Positions 27,788 to 35,555 of a stretch of 36,368 bases of DNA are shown piece after piece. The position numbers and the translations under genes are program-made. Position 1 is the stretch's first letter; every line of letters starts with the position of its first letter. The stretch is taken from positions 1 to 36,368 of the forward strand of contig CAZXQG010000029.1 in the NCBI GenBank assembly GCA_964642725.1, written 5' to 3'. The notes below the pieces were generated by a model, which did not search any database, had not been told where the DNA came from, and saw only the letters and a list, made by a program, of their open reading frames with translations. The stretch is from JAGVPT01 sp964642725. GTDB lineage: Bacteria > Bacteroidota > Ignavibacteria > UBA10030 > UBA8401.

Positions 27788-28831
27788 ATGACAAAAAAGG
27801 CACTTATAACAGGCATTACAGGGCAGGATGGCTCTTACCTTGCCGAGTTGCTTCTGCAAAAGGGATATGAATTACACGGCATTATCCGGCGGAGCAGCTC
27901 CTTTAACACCGGAAGAATCGACCATCTCTATAACAATCCCGAATATTTGGGAAAGAAGCTGTTTCTCCATTATGGCGATCTCACCGACACGAGCAATTTG
28001 AACCGGATTCTGGAGAGGATTCAACCCGACGAAATTTACAATCTCGCCGCCCAAAGCCATGTTAAGGTCTCATTCGAACTTCCTGAATACACCGCCGAAG
28101 TCGACGCAATTGGAACAGTCCGATTTCTGGACGCAATTCGTGAGGTTGGTCTTAAGCCAAAGTTCTATCAGGCTTCGACGAGTGAGTTGTTCGGCAAAGC
28201 CCAGCAAGTCCCGCAAAATGAAAAAACACCGTTTTATCCCCGAAGCCCCTACGGAGTTGCAAAACTATACGGCTATTGGATTATCATAAATTATCGGGAA
28301 GCGTATAATATTTTCGCCTGTAACGGAATTCTTTTCAATCATGAATCACCGCGGAGAGGCGAGACGTTCGTTACAAAAAAAATTACGCGTGCAGCAGCGA
28401 AGATAAAGCTGGGATTGGAAACGAAGCTTTCTCTGGGAAACCTGGATGCAAAGCGGGATTGGGGCTACGCTCCGGAATACGTCGACGGCATGTGGAGAAT
28501 GCTTCAATTGGATCAGCCGGATGATTTTGTGCTCGCGACCGGTGAAACACATACGGTGCGGGAATTTGCGGACCTTTCGTTTAAAGAGCTGGGGATGGAA
28601 CTCGCCTGGGAGGACAAAGGGGGGAATGAAAAAGGCGTTGAAAGGAAGACAGGAAAGGTTGTCGTTGATGTCGATCCCCGGCTTTACCGTCCGACTGAAG
28701 TCGAACTGTTGATCGGCGATCCGGCCAAGGCGAAAGAAAAACTCGGCTGGAAACCTACAATAAAATTCGATGAGCTTGTGAAAATTATGGTGAAGGCAGA
28801 CTATGAAAAGATTTCGAAGCGAGGCTATTAG
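27788..28831 (+). CDS. gmd: GDP-mannose 4,6-dehydratase
   Basis: This 347-residue enzyme converts GDP-D-mannose to GDP-4-dehydro-6-deoxy-D-mannose. It begins MTKKALITGITGQDGSYLAELLLQKGYELHG and continues RRSSSFNTGRIDHLY, as in GMD proteins. STSELFGKAQ, SPYGVAK with Tyr155 and Lys159, ILFNHESPRRGETFVTKKITRA and LGNLDAKRDWGYAPEYVDGMW are all family hallmarks. The product feeds both the Rmd-like gene upstream and the fucose synthase gene downstream, so two deoxysugar branches share this step. The TAG stop lies inside the left repeat of the second four-helix cassette. Confidence 0.95.
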   Translation: MTKKALITGITGQDGSYLAELLLQKGYELHGIIRRSSSFNTGRIDHLYNNPEYLGKKLFLHYGDLTDTSNLNRILERIQPDEIYNLAAQSHVKVSFELPEYTAEVDAIGTVRFLDAIREVGLKPKFYQASTSELFGKAQQVPQNEKTPFYPRSPYGVAKLYGYWIIINYREAYNIFACNGILFNHESPRRGETFVTKKITRAAAKIKLGLETKLSLGNLDAKRDWGYAPEYVDGMWRMLQLDQPDDFVLATGETHTVREFADLSFKELGMELAWEDKGGNEKGVERKTGKVVVDVDPRLYRPTEVELLIGDPAKAKEKLGWKPTIKFDELVKIMVKADYEKISKRGY

Positions 28832-28857
28832 TCCGTAGTCCGAAGTCTTTAGTTCAT
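28828..28857. repeat. Left inverted repeat of four-helix cassette 2
   Basis: TTAGTCCGTAGTCCGAAGTC, then TTTAGTTCAT, is the inverted counterpart of the tract at 29255-29293. Matching outer and inner parts are ACTACGGACTAA and ATGAACT when read in the other orientation. The repeat overlaps the gmd stop codon. Confidence 0.7.
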
Positions 28858-28873
28858 CGGGGAAGGGGGGGAT

Positions 28874-29251
28874 ATGAAGATCGTACAATTTGAAGCTATT
28901 GACTCATGGAAAAAAGCCAGGGGGCTGACAAAGTCAGTCTATATGCTTACCACTCAACACGAGTTCTCTAAAGATTTTGGATTACGCGATCAAATTCAGC
29001 GCGCTAGTGTCTCCATAATGTCTAACATAGCGGAAGGTTTTGACGCAGGATCCGACAAAGCATTTGTGAATTTTCTAAGGTATTCGTATCGTTCAGCATC
29101 TGAGGTCCAATCGTTACTGTATGTTGCATTAGATTTCAGATATATTGATGAAACGGACTTTCGAAACTGTTTTGTTCAGGCTTTGGAGGCAAAACGTATG
29201 ATCGGCGGTTTCATCAAGTACCTTCAGCAGTCAAAACAAAAACAATATTAA
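28874..29251 (+). CDS. Four-helix-bundle protein, S23/IVP family (cassette 2)
   Basis: This protein of 125 residues is a distant paralogue of the one at 24892-25284. It shows the S23 signature: WKKARGLTKSVYMLTTQHEFS, FGLRDQIQRASVSIMSNIAEGF, then FLRYSYRSASEVQSLLYVALDFRYI. A very purine-rich leader (GGAAGGGGGG at 28861-28870) gives a strong ribosome-binding site just before the ATG, unlike most genes in this window. It lies between gmd and fcl, which catalyse consecutive steps of GDP-fucose synthesis, and is enclosed by inverted repeats. Molecular function is unknown; RNA binding is a reasonable guess from its Avd and IVP relatives. Confidence 0.9.
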   Translation: MKIVQFEAIDSWKKARGLTKSVYMLTTQHEFSKDFGLRDQIQRASVSIMSNIAEGFDAGSDKAFVNFLRYSYRSASEVQSLLYVALDFRYIDETDFRNCFVQALEAKRMIGGFIKYLQQSKQKQY

Positions 29252-29254
29252 TTC

Positions 29255-29320
29255 ATGAACTCTGATTGTTACGAACACAGAACTACGGACTAATGACCAA
29301 GGACTAATAACTACGGACTA
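29255..29320. repeat. Right repeat tract of four-helix cassette 2
   Basis: The tract begins ATGAACT and contains ACTACGGACTA twice (29283-29293 and 29310-29320), with a degenerate GGACTAA between them. The first copy mirrors the left border at 28828-28857. The last copy ends eight bases before the fucose synthase homology begins. Confidence 0.7.
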
Positions 29321-29327
29321 CTCCTCT

Positions 29328-30245
29328 AAAATATACGTCGCCGGCCACCGCGGACTTGTCGGTTCGGCAATTGTACGCGCCCTCCAGTCCGGAGGTTTCG
29401 CGAATGTTGTTGCGCGCACTCATCAGGAATTGGAACTTGAAAATCAGGGAGCGGTGGAAGATTTTTTCGCGAGAGAAAAACCGGATTATGTCTTTTTGGC
29501 GGCGGCGAAAGTTGGAGGGATTCATGCGAACAACACGTATCCCGCCGAGTTTATCTTCGACAACCTGCAGATTCAGAACAACGTTATCCATTCGTCCTAC
29601 CTGCACAAGGTGAAGAAGCTTTGTTTTCTGGGCAGTTCCTGCATATATCCTAAGTTTGCTCCTCAGCCGATTAACGAAGACAGCTTTCTTGGCGGTAAAC
29701 TGGAGCCGACAAACGACGCGTACGCCGTCGCAAAAATTGCAGGCGTCAAAATGTGCCAAGCCTACAACAAACAGTATGGGACGGACTTCATCTCCGTCAT
29801 GCCAACAAATTTATACGGACCGAACGACGGTTTTGACCTGCAAAATTCTCATGTCCTGCCGGCGTTGCTTCGCAAGTTCATTGAAGCGCGGAATTCAAAC
29901 GCACCGTCGGTGACGTTATGGGGAACAGGAAAAGCCAGAAGGGAATTCCTGTACGTCGACGATATGGCAAACGCATGCATGTTTCTGATGAAACAGTATG
30001 ACAGCAGCGAGATTATCAATATCGGTACGGGCGTGGATATCTCAATTCTCGAATTAGCCCGAGTCATCGGCGAAAAAGTGGGGTACCGCGGGAGCATCGT
30101 CTTCGATTCGTCCAAACCGGATGGTACGCCGAGAAAATTACTCGATGTCGGAAAGATCAATGCATTGGGATGGAAAGCGGCGGTGCCGCTGGACGAAGGA
30201 ATTCGGCGGACGATTGAGTGGTACGAAGGAACAATGAAGAATTAA
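29328..30245 (+). CDS. fcl: GDP-L-fucose synthase, start codon unresolved
   Basis: From nt 29328 the frame reads SDR homology: KIYVAGHRGLVGSAIVRAL is the family's NAD(P)-binding start. LGSSCIYPK carries the conserved active-site Cys, YAVAK gives Tyr132/Lys136 in this numbering, and NLYGPNDGFDLQNSHVLPALLRKF gives the conserved His. These are hallmarks of GDP-4-keto-6-deoxymannose epimerase/reductase (Fcl/WcaG). About 305 residues are covered, close to family length. The frame is open back to 29259 yet contains no ATG, GTG or TTG before the Rossmann motif; the first standard start is a TTG at 29430, which would delete the NAD-binding motif. Rare ATA/ATT/CTG starts, reinitiation after a four-codon ATG frame at 29293, or damage by the adjacent cassette are possible. 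Confidence 0.8.
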   Translation, partial: KIYVAGHRGLVGSAIVRALQSGGFANVVARTHQELELENQGAVEDFFAREKPDYVFLAAAKVGGIHANNTYPAEFIFDNLQIQNNVIHSSYLHKVKKLCFLGSSCIYPKFAPQPINEDSFLGGKLEPTNDAYAVAKIAGVKMCQAYNKQYGTDFISVMPTNLYGPNDGFDLQNSHVLPALLRKFIEARNSNAPSVTLWGTGKARREFLYVDDMANACMFLMKQYDSSEIINIGTGVDISILELARVIGEKVGYRGSIVFDSSKPDGTPRKLLDVGKINALGWKAAVPLDEGIRRTIEWYEGTMKN

Positions 30246-30345
30246 GAATTATGAATTAGAAATTGTGGGTTTGCAACGCAAACTATGAAGGATAGAAGGC
30301 AGAATGCCGAACTCCACATTTAGAACTTAAAACTCAAAACTTCGG
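30246..30345. other. 100-bp spacer with AT-rich words and two small hairpins
   Basis: The spacer starts with GAATTATGAATTAGAAATTG, a word family also found at 36250-36270. GTTTGC-AAC-GCAAAC (30269-30283) and GGCA-GAA-TGCC (30298-30308) are small perfect hairpins. No promoter stands out. Confidence 0.45.
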
Positions 30346-31656
30346 ATGAACACAATGAAGAACGAACTGCTCTCAAAACTCGAAAACAAATCATTCGTCG
30401 TCGGCGTCATAGGTTTAGGATACGTCGGACTTCCGCTGCTGCATTGTTTTGTGGAGAAGGGATTCCGGTCGATCGGATTCGACGTTGACAATTCAAAAGT
30501 AGATTCTCTGGCAAACGGCAAATCGTACATCAAGCACATCTCGTCGGAGAGAATCCAGCGCGCAATCGCATCCGGACGGTTCAGCGCGACAAACGATTTC
30601 TCCCGGTTGAAAGAATGCGACGCTGTCCTCATCGCGGTTCCAACGCCGCTGAACAAGAACAGGGAGCCGGACATGTCGTTCATTGTAGCGACCTGCGAAG
30701 CGATTGCACCGTATCTCCGGAAAGGCCAGATGGTTGTGCTCGAGTCGACGACGTATCCCGGCACGACAGAAGAAGTCATGGTGCCGATTCTTGAAAAAAA
30801 CGGTTTGAAGGTCGACAAAGATTTTTACGTTGCATTTTCTCCGGAACGGGAAGACCCCAACAACCCGGATTTTACCACTGAAACGATTCCGAAGGTTGTC
30901 GGCTCAACGTCTCCCGACGGCCTTGCGGTTGTCGATTCGATCTACAAACAAATCGTCGTACGAACCGTCCCCGTCTCGAGCGTCAAAGTTGCAGAGGCAA
31001 CGAAGCTCATGGAAAACATTTTTCGTGCGGTCAACATCGCTTTGGTCAACGAACTGAAAGTAACGTTCATGAGAATGGGGATTGACGTGTGGGATGTGAT
31101 TGAAGCGGCGAAGACTAAGCCGTTCGGCTACATGCCGTTCTACCCCGGGCCCGGTTTGGGCGGACACTGTATTCCGATCGACCCGTTCTACCTGACGTGG
31201 AAGGCTCGCGAGTATGGCGTGACGACAAAATTTATTGAACTCGCAGGGGAGATTAATACGGCAATGCCGGATTTTGTCGTAAGCAGGGTAATAGATGCGT
31301 TAAACGATGCAGGGAAGCCGTTGAAAGGCGCAAAGATTCTGATGCTCGGACTCGCATACAAAGCCAATGTCGACGACGACCGTGAATCCCCATCGTACCA
31401 TTTGATAGAGAAACTCGAAGAACGGGGGGCATCGGTCAGTTACAACGACCCGTATATCCCGACGATCAGGCACACACGTGAATTCCCGAAATTCGCCGGA
31501 AGAAAATCGGTCGCGATCTCAAACACCTTCGACCTAGTCCTCGTTGCGACGGCTCACAACGAATTCAAGAAGTTAGATTTCGACCAATTCACCGTGCCGA
31601 TCGTCGATACTCGAAACATCGTTGTGCGAAAGAACGGTCTCGTGTATAAGGCGTAA
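30346..31656 (+). CDS. UDP-N-acetylhexosamine 6-dehydrogenase (WbpA/WecC-like)
   Basis: This 436-residue nucleotide-sugar dehydrogenase begins with VVGVIGLGYVGLPLLHCF, the NAD-binding motif in the UDP-HexNAc dehydrogenase style (GLPLL rather than the GLVQ of Ugd). Other marks are AVPTPLNKNREPDMS, LESTTYPGTTEE, FSPEREDPNN and the catalytic segment GLGGHCIPIDPFYLTWKARE with Cys275. The C-terminal domain has LGLAYKANVDDDRESPS. It would oxidise UDP-GlcNAc or UDP-GalNAc to the uronic acid, a likely substrate for the AsnB-like amidotransferase. ATG occurs at 30346 and again at 30355; neither has an obvious SD. It is the last + strand gene of the polysaccharide locus. Confidence 0.9.
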   Translation: MNTMKNELLSKLENKSFVVGVIGLGYVGLPLLHCFVEKGFRSIGFDVDNSKVDSLANGKSYIKHISSERIQRAIASGRFSATNDFSRLKECDAVLIAVPTPLNKNREPDMSFIVATCEAIAPYLRKGQMVVLESTTYPGTTEEVMVPILEKNGLKVDKDFYVAFSPEREDPNNPDFTTETIPKVVGSTSPDGLAVVDSIYKQIVVRTVPVSSVKVAEATKLMENIFRAVNIALVNELKVTFMRMGIDVWDVIEAAKTKPFGYMPFYPGPGLGGHCIPIDPFYLTWKAREYGVTTKFIELAGEINTAMPDFVVSRVIDALNDAGKPLKGAKILMLGLAYKANVDDDRESPSYHLIEKLEERGASVSYNDPYIPTIRHTREFPKFAGRKSVAISNTFDLVLVATAHNEFKKLDFDQFTVPIVDTRNIVVRKNGLVYKA

Positions 31657-31710
31657 GGAGTGAAAAGTTGTAAGTTTTAAGTCATGAGAAAATGCCCTAC
31701 GTATAGCTTT

Positions 31711-31837
31711 AGGCATCTGAAAAATTGCTTTTTCTTGTGGGACAAACATTCCTGTTTGTCATTTTTGATTCAAATCTAACAAATTCTGACGGACAAGAAT
31801 GTCCGTCCCACCGTTGTAAGTGATTTTTCAGATGCCT
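31711..31837. repeat. Palindromic intergenic element between convergent genes
   Basis: Perfect 15-bp terminal inverted repeats, AGGCATCTGAAAAAT (31711-31725) and ATTTTTCAGATGCCT (31823-31837), enclose a second imperfect inverted pair, GTGGGACAAACATTCCTG facing AAGAATGTCCGTCCCAC. AGCTT occurs just outside both ends (31705-31709 and 31839-31843), possibly a target duplication. The element is non-coding and, as a large hairpin, could end transcription from both sides. Confidence 0.65.
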
Positions 31838-31885
31838 CAGCTTACAGCTTATCACTAAAGACTTCGAAGGAACTGCCAGCTTTCT

Positions 31886-33955
31886 CTACTTTGGCTTCTT
31901 GAAAAGCTTGTCGCTGACACCTTTGTTAACTTCGTACTTGTCTGTTGTGAATTCGAACGACCGGCCCATGACGCTTTGTTCCAACCTCCCCGGAGCAAGG
32001 TAGCCGCCGAAATCCTTATAGTCAAAATAGTCGGTCGTTTGTTCGACCGGACCGTTCGGCGTCGTCATTGATTTCACATCACGGTACTTCAGGAAATCCT
32101 CCACGCCGAAATACTGGCGCATCGATTTCCCGGAGTCATTCGAAAAGCTCACCTCATAGCAATCCTTTCCTTTTAAATTTTTCACTCCGGTCACCTCGGC
32201 TTTGAATCCCATCGCTTTGTACTTGCCGTAAAAATCGAAAGTGGATTCGAACTTAATCTCTTCCAGTTGTTCTCCGGTGAGGTCTTTTACTCCTTGGGGC
32301 GACACCGACCAGCCGTGCTTTCCGTCGAAGCCCTGTTGTTGCTTGAACATTCCAACCATTTCCGTTTCCGCATACAATTTGTTGGGGGCCTTTTGGACCA
32401 CGGTAATTTTCATGTCCATGTTCTGGACTTTGCCGCTCATCTCAATTCTTTTGTCCTTCATTGCCTTGAATTTTGCTATTCCGCCGTTCTTCTCGATGGA
32501 TTTTGCAAAAATTTCGTCCGGTGTCAAGGTAACAGCTGGAGCAGTCTTCACAACAACCGAGTTTCCGTCTTCGTCATAGATATCGACCGGCCCGAACTTT
32601 GCAAGCTTTTCTTTTACATCACTCGCAGAACCGACAACGGCAATAAGCATGGTAGCAGGGTCAAGATATTTTTTTGCAGCAGCCTGGACATCCTCTGCAG
32701 TAACTGCATCGAGGCGTTTAAGGTACGTTTTGTAATAATCCTTTGGAAGTCCGTAGCGTTCGATGGTAATTGCGTCCTCGGCGATAGTATTTGCATGCTC
32801 AAGACCTCTCACGAAAGAACCGCTGAGATAATTCTTCGCCGTCTGCAGTTCCGTTGAGTCTACTCTTTCGTTGCGGATCCGGTTGATTTCGTAGAAGAGT
32901 TGAATAAGTGCACTGTCAGTGACTGTGTTCTTTGTCGAGGTGGAAGCGGTGAAGTTTCCGATAAGTTCATCCGGGCCCAGCGAGCTGTAGGCGCCGTAGG
33001 TGTACGCATGTTTTTCTCGAAGGTTGATGAAAAGCCGGAACATGCCGCCTCCGAGCACCGTGTTCATTACCTGGGCAGAAAGAACGTCGGGGGAAGTCCG
33101 CGGCAGATCGACAACTTGAGAGACTCTGATGACCGACTGGACCGAACTCGGTCTGTCAACGAACGCTACGCGCACTTTGTCAAAAGGCTGCGGGCTCGCG
33201 AACGTTGGCGAGGGAAGCACTCCTTTTGTCCATGCTCCGAAATATTTATTGACGAGCTTCATGACGCTGTCTTTGTCAACATCGCCCACCACCGCCATGA
33301 TCGCATAGTTCGATTTAAAATACGTGGTGTAGGCTTCAATACATTTTTCCCGTGTCACGCTGCCGACCGTTGCTTCGGTTTCGACCTCGCCATACGGGTG
33401 CTCTGCACCGTAGACGAGTTTTTTCCGGACGACGTCGACGATCATACTGGGGTCGGTTTTTCTGTATTGCAACCCCGATTTCGTCTGTGTGACAATTTTA
33501 TCAAGTTGATCTTGAGGGAAGGAGGGATGGAGGGTGATATCTGCCATCAGCTCGAAAAGTTTTTCCGAGTATTTCGAAAGTCCGGAAGCGTACACGTTGG
33601 TTCCGTTCGAGCTGAGGTCGCCGCCGACGAGGTCGATCTCTTCGTCAAGTTGATCTTTCGTCCGCGTCGTTGTCCCTGTGCGCAGAAGCTGGCCTGCAAT
33701 GTCGATGTAGCCGGCGTTCTCTTTTTCGAGGACGGGCTTCCTGTCGATGAGCAAGCTCATGCTCACCGTTGGAAGTTCGGAATTCTTCACGATGATGACC
33801 CTGATGCCGTTCGGAGTGGTTACCAAATCATAGTCGGGGAACGCGACCGCGGGCGCCGGGCCTGGGCTCGGTATTTTGCTTCTGTCCAGTTGAGCTTGGG
33901 CGATGGCGAACGTCACGATCAACAACACAACCGGTGCTAAAAAGAATTTTTTCAT
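31886..33955 (-). CDS. M16 peptidase-family protein, inactive-type, with lipoprotein-sorting-like C-terminal domain
   Basis: This 689-residue protein has a signal peptide (MKKFFLAPVVLLIVTFAIAQAQ). Two M16 (insulinase/mitochondrial processing peptidase-like) halves cover about 45-470, including NAGYIDIAGQLLRTGT, NYAIMAVVGDV and a second-half FGAYSSLG-like region (YTYGAYSSLG). The HxxEH zinc motif is missing where expected, so this is the non-catalytic partner type. From about 490 a separate domain (IEKNGGIAKFKAMKDKRIEMSGKV...) resembles LolA/LolB-like beta sheets. AAGGAG lies eight bases before the ATG. The gene follows the active M16 gene by 18 bp, so the two probably form a periplasmic complex. 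Confidence 0.85.
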   Translation of the reverse strand: MKKFFLAPVVLLIVTFAIAQAQLDRSKIPSPGPAPAVAFPDYDLVTTPNGIRVIIVKNSELPTVSMSLLIDRKPVLEKENAGYIDIAGQLLRTGTTTRTKDQLDEEIDLVGGDLSSNGTNVYASGLSKYSEKLFELMADITLHPSFPQDQLDKIVTQTKSGLQYRKTDPSMIVDVVRKKLVYGAEHPYGEVETEATVGSVTREKCIEAYTTYFKSNYAIMAVVGDVDKDSVMKLVNKYFGAWTKGVLPSPTFASPQPFDKVRVAFVDRPSSVQSVIRVSQVVDLPRTSPDVLSAQVMNTVLGGGMFRLFINLREKHAYTYGAYSSLGPDELIGNFTASTSTKNTVTDSALIQLFYEINRIRNERVDSTELQTAKNYLSGSFVRGLEHANTIAEDAITIERYGLPKDYYKTYLKRLDAVTAEDVQAAAKKYLDPATMLIAVVGSASDVKEKLAKFGPVDIYDEDGNSVVVKTAPAVTLTPDEIFAKSIEKNGGIAKFKAMKDKRIEMSGKVQNMDMKITVVQKAPNKLYAETEMVGMFKQQQGFDGKHGWSVSPQGVKDLTGEQLEEIKFESTFDFYGKYKAMGFKAEVTGVKNLKGKDCYEVSFSNDSGKSMRQYFGVEDFLKYRDVKSMTTPNGPVEQTTDYFDYKDFGGYLAPGRLEQSVMGRSFEFTTDKYEVNKGVSDKLFKKPK

Positions 33956-33973
33956 TGTGAGAGCTCCTTGTTT

Positions 33974-35299
33974 CTACTGTACTTTTGTTTTTGGTAAGTA
34001 GTAGAGAATAGTTCTGTTCTTTTCCGTGAGATATTGTTTGGCGACGCGCTGGAGGTCTTCCTTTGTTACAGCCATGAATTTGTCAATCTCGGAATTGATG
34101 AGGTTCGTATCGCCGAAAAATATATGATAATTCGCCAGCTCTATTGCCTTGCCCTGTTCGGTAGAATTCTTTTCGATGAAACTTGTCTCTTCTTCGTTGC
34201 GTATCTTTGTCAGCTCGTTGTCGGTGATAAGAGTATCCTTGACTTTTTGTATTTCTTCTTCAATGCTTGTCTCAATATCTTTGGGTGATTTCCCGAAATT
34301 TGCGACTCCAAAAAGGAGAAAGAGAGACGGGTCCTCGAGGTCGAATGGAAATGATTGCACACCGAGGGCAATTTTTTCATTGTCGACCAGCCGTTTGGTT
34401 AACCGAGAACTCTCTCCTCCTGATAGAAGCGTCGTCAACATGCTGAGCGCGTAGTACTCTTTCGTGCCTTGTGCCGGCATGTGGTATGCTTCGACGACGG
34501 CGGGAAGCTGGATGTTGTCATACACCGTATCCCTTACTTCCGAGAGTTGCGGCGGTTCGACGGCCGTCGGCCTAAAAACTTCTTTCGTCCCTTTTGGAAT
34601 CTCACCGTAGTATTTGTCAACCAGAGCTTTTGTTTTTTCGACATCGAAGTCCCCGGCGATCACGAGACAGGCATTGTTGGGAAGGTAGAATGATTTATAG
34701 AATTGATAGAACTCGTCGTACGTTGCCCTGTCGATGTATTGAAAGGAGCCGATCGGAACCCATCGGTAGGGATGGACTTTGTACGAGTGCGAAAAAGTTT
34801 GTTCAATGATCGAACCATACGGCCTGTTGTCGAGACTCTGCCTGCGCTCTTCTTTCACGACGCGGCGCTGTGTTTCAATACCGATGGAATCGACTTTGAG
34901 GTGCATCATTCGCTCGGATTCCATCCACATTGCGAGCTCCAGTTGGTTTGAAGGAGCGGTGATAAAGTACACCGTTTTATCAAAACTTGTAAAGGCATTG
35001 AGTTCGCCTCCCGCGTTCTGCACCATCTTGAAAAATCCGCCGCGCGGAATATTCGGTGAACCTTCAAACATCAGGTGCTCGAAAAAGTGGGCGAAGCCGG
35101 TTCTGTCCGGATTCTCATTTTTCGATCCGACGTGGTACACTACCACTTGGGCCACGATCGGCGATGAATGGTCTTCGTGCAGGATAACATGAAGGCCGTT
35201 GGGAAGCGTGTACTCAACGAATTTTATGTTGACCTGGGCGGCGAGTGCACTCCAAGCAAAAAGTGCGAGCAAAAAGCTGAAGAAGCGTTTATTAACCAC
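33974..35299 (-). CDS. Active M16 zinc peptidase (insulinase/PMPCB family)
   Basis: This 441-residue protein starts with a signal peptide (MVNKRFFSFLLALFAWSALAAQ). It carries the inverted zinc motif HFFEH at 71-75, with the third zinc ligand in RRVVKEERR near Glu150-Glu151, about 76 residues away as expected for clan ME. The C-terminal half has YYALSMLTTLLSGGESSRL, typical of M16B peptidases. It would degrade peptides in the periplasm, or at the outer membrane, with the following inactive partner. The start is GTG at 35299, supported by a strong AGGAGG five bases upstream. A promoter lies at 35401-35429. Confidence 0.92.
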   Translation of the reverse strand: MVNKRFFSFLLALFAWSALAAQVNIKFVEYTLPNGLHVILHEDHSSPIVAQVVVYHVGSKNENPDRTGFAHFFEHLMFEGSPNIPRGGFFKMVQNAGGELNAFTSFDKTVYFITAPSNQLELAMWMESERMMHLKVDSIGIETQRRVVKEERRQSLDNRPYGSIIEQTFSHSYKVHPYRWVPIGSFQYIDRATYDEFYQFYKSFYLPNNACLVIAGDFDVEKTKALVDKYYGEIPKGTKEVFRPTAVEPPQLSEVRDTVYDNIQLPAVVEAYHMPAQGTKEYYALSMLTTLLSGGESSRLTKRLVDNEKIALGVQSFPFDLEDPSLFLLFGVANFGKSPKDIETSIEEEIQKVKDTLITDNELTKIRNEEETSFIEKNSTEQGKAIELANYHIFFGDTNLINSEIDKFMAVTKEDLQRVAKQYLTEKNRTILYYLPKTKVQ

Positions 35300-35400
35300 G
35301 GCGTCCTCCTGGTGAATAGTAGATGGTCTTGACGAATTTTCTTAGATATACGTACATTGTGAATAATGGAGGGTTACGGTTACTGGTGAAAAGCGTGGAT

Positions 35401-35429
35401 ATTGTACGACTATTCTGGTTGAAGTTCAA
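35401..35429 (-). promoter_or_regulatory. Candidate promoter of the M16 peptidase operon
   Basis: On the minus strand TTGAAC (35424-35429) and TACAAT (35401-35406) are 17 bp apart. A dyad, GTTGAA-G-TTCAAC (35418-35430), overlaps the -35. The resulting leader would be about 95 nt. The rest of the 256-bp gap to the GNAT gene holds nothing I recognise. Confidence 0.5.
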
Positions 35430-35555
35430 CATGTTTTCTTGTTGCGACGTGGAAGGTCGGCATTGACAATCAAGGCGGATAATCCCAAATTCTACTGTTA
35501 ACAAGCATGCTCGGCGATATGAAATTCTTAATACGATTAAGAAACTCTTTTTGAG

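Noticed and set aside
24849..29320. Diversity-generating retroelement, suggested by Avd-like four-helix genes
   Set aside because: No reverse transcriptase, template repeat or adenine-mutated variable repeat pair is visible in the window.
29430..30245. TTG at 29430 as the true start of GDP-fucose synthase
   Set aside because: It would remove the conserved NAD(P)-binding GHRGLVGS segment, which is encoded in the same frame just upstream.
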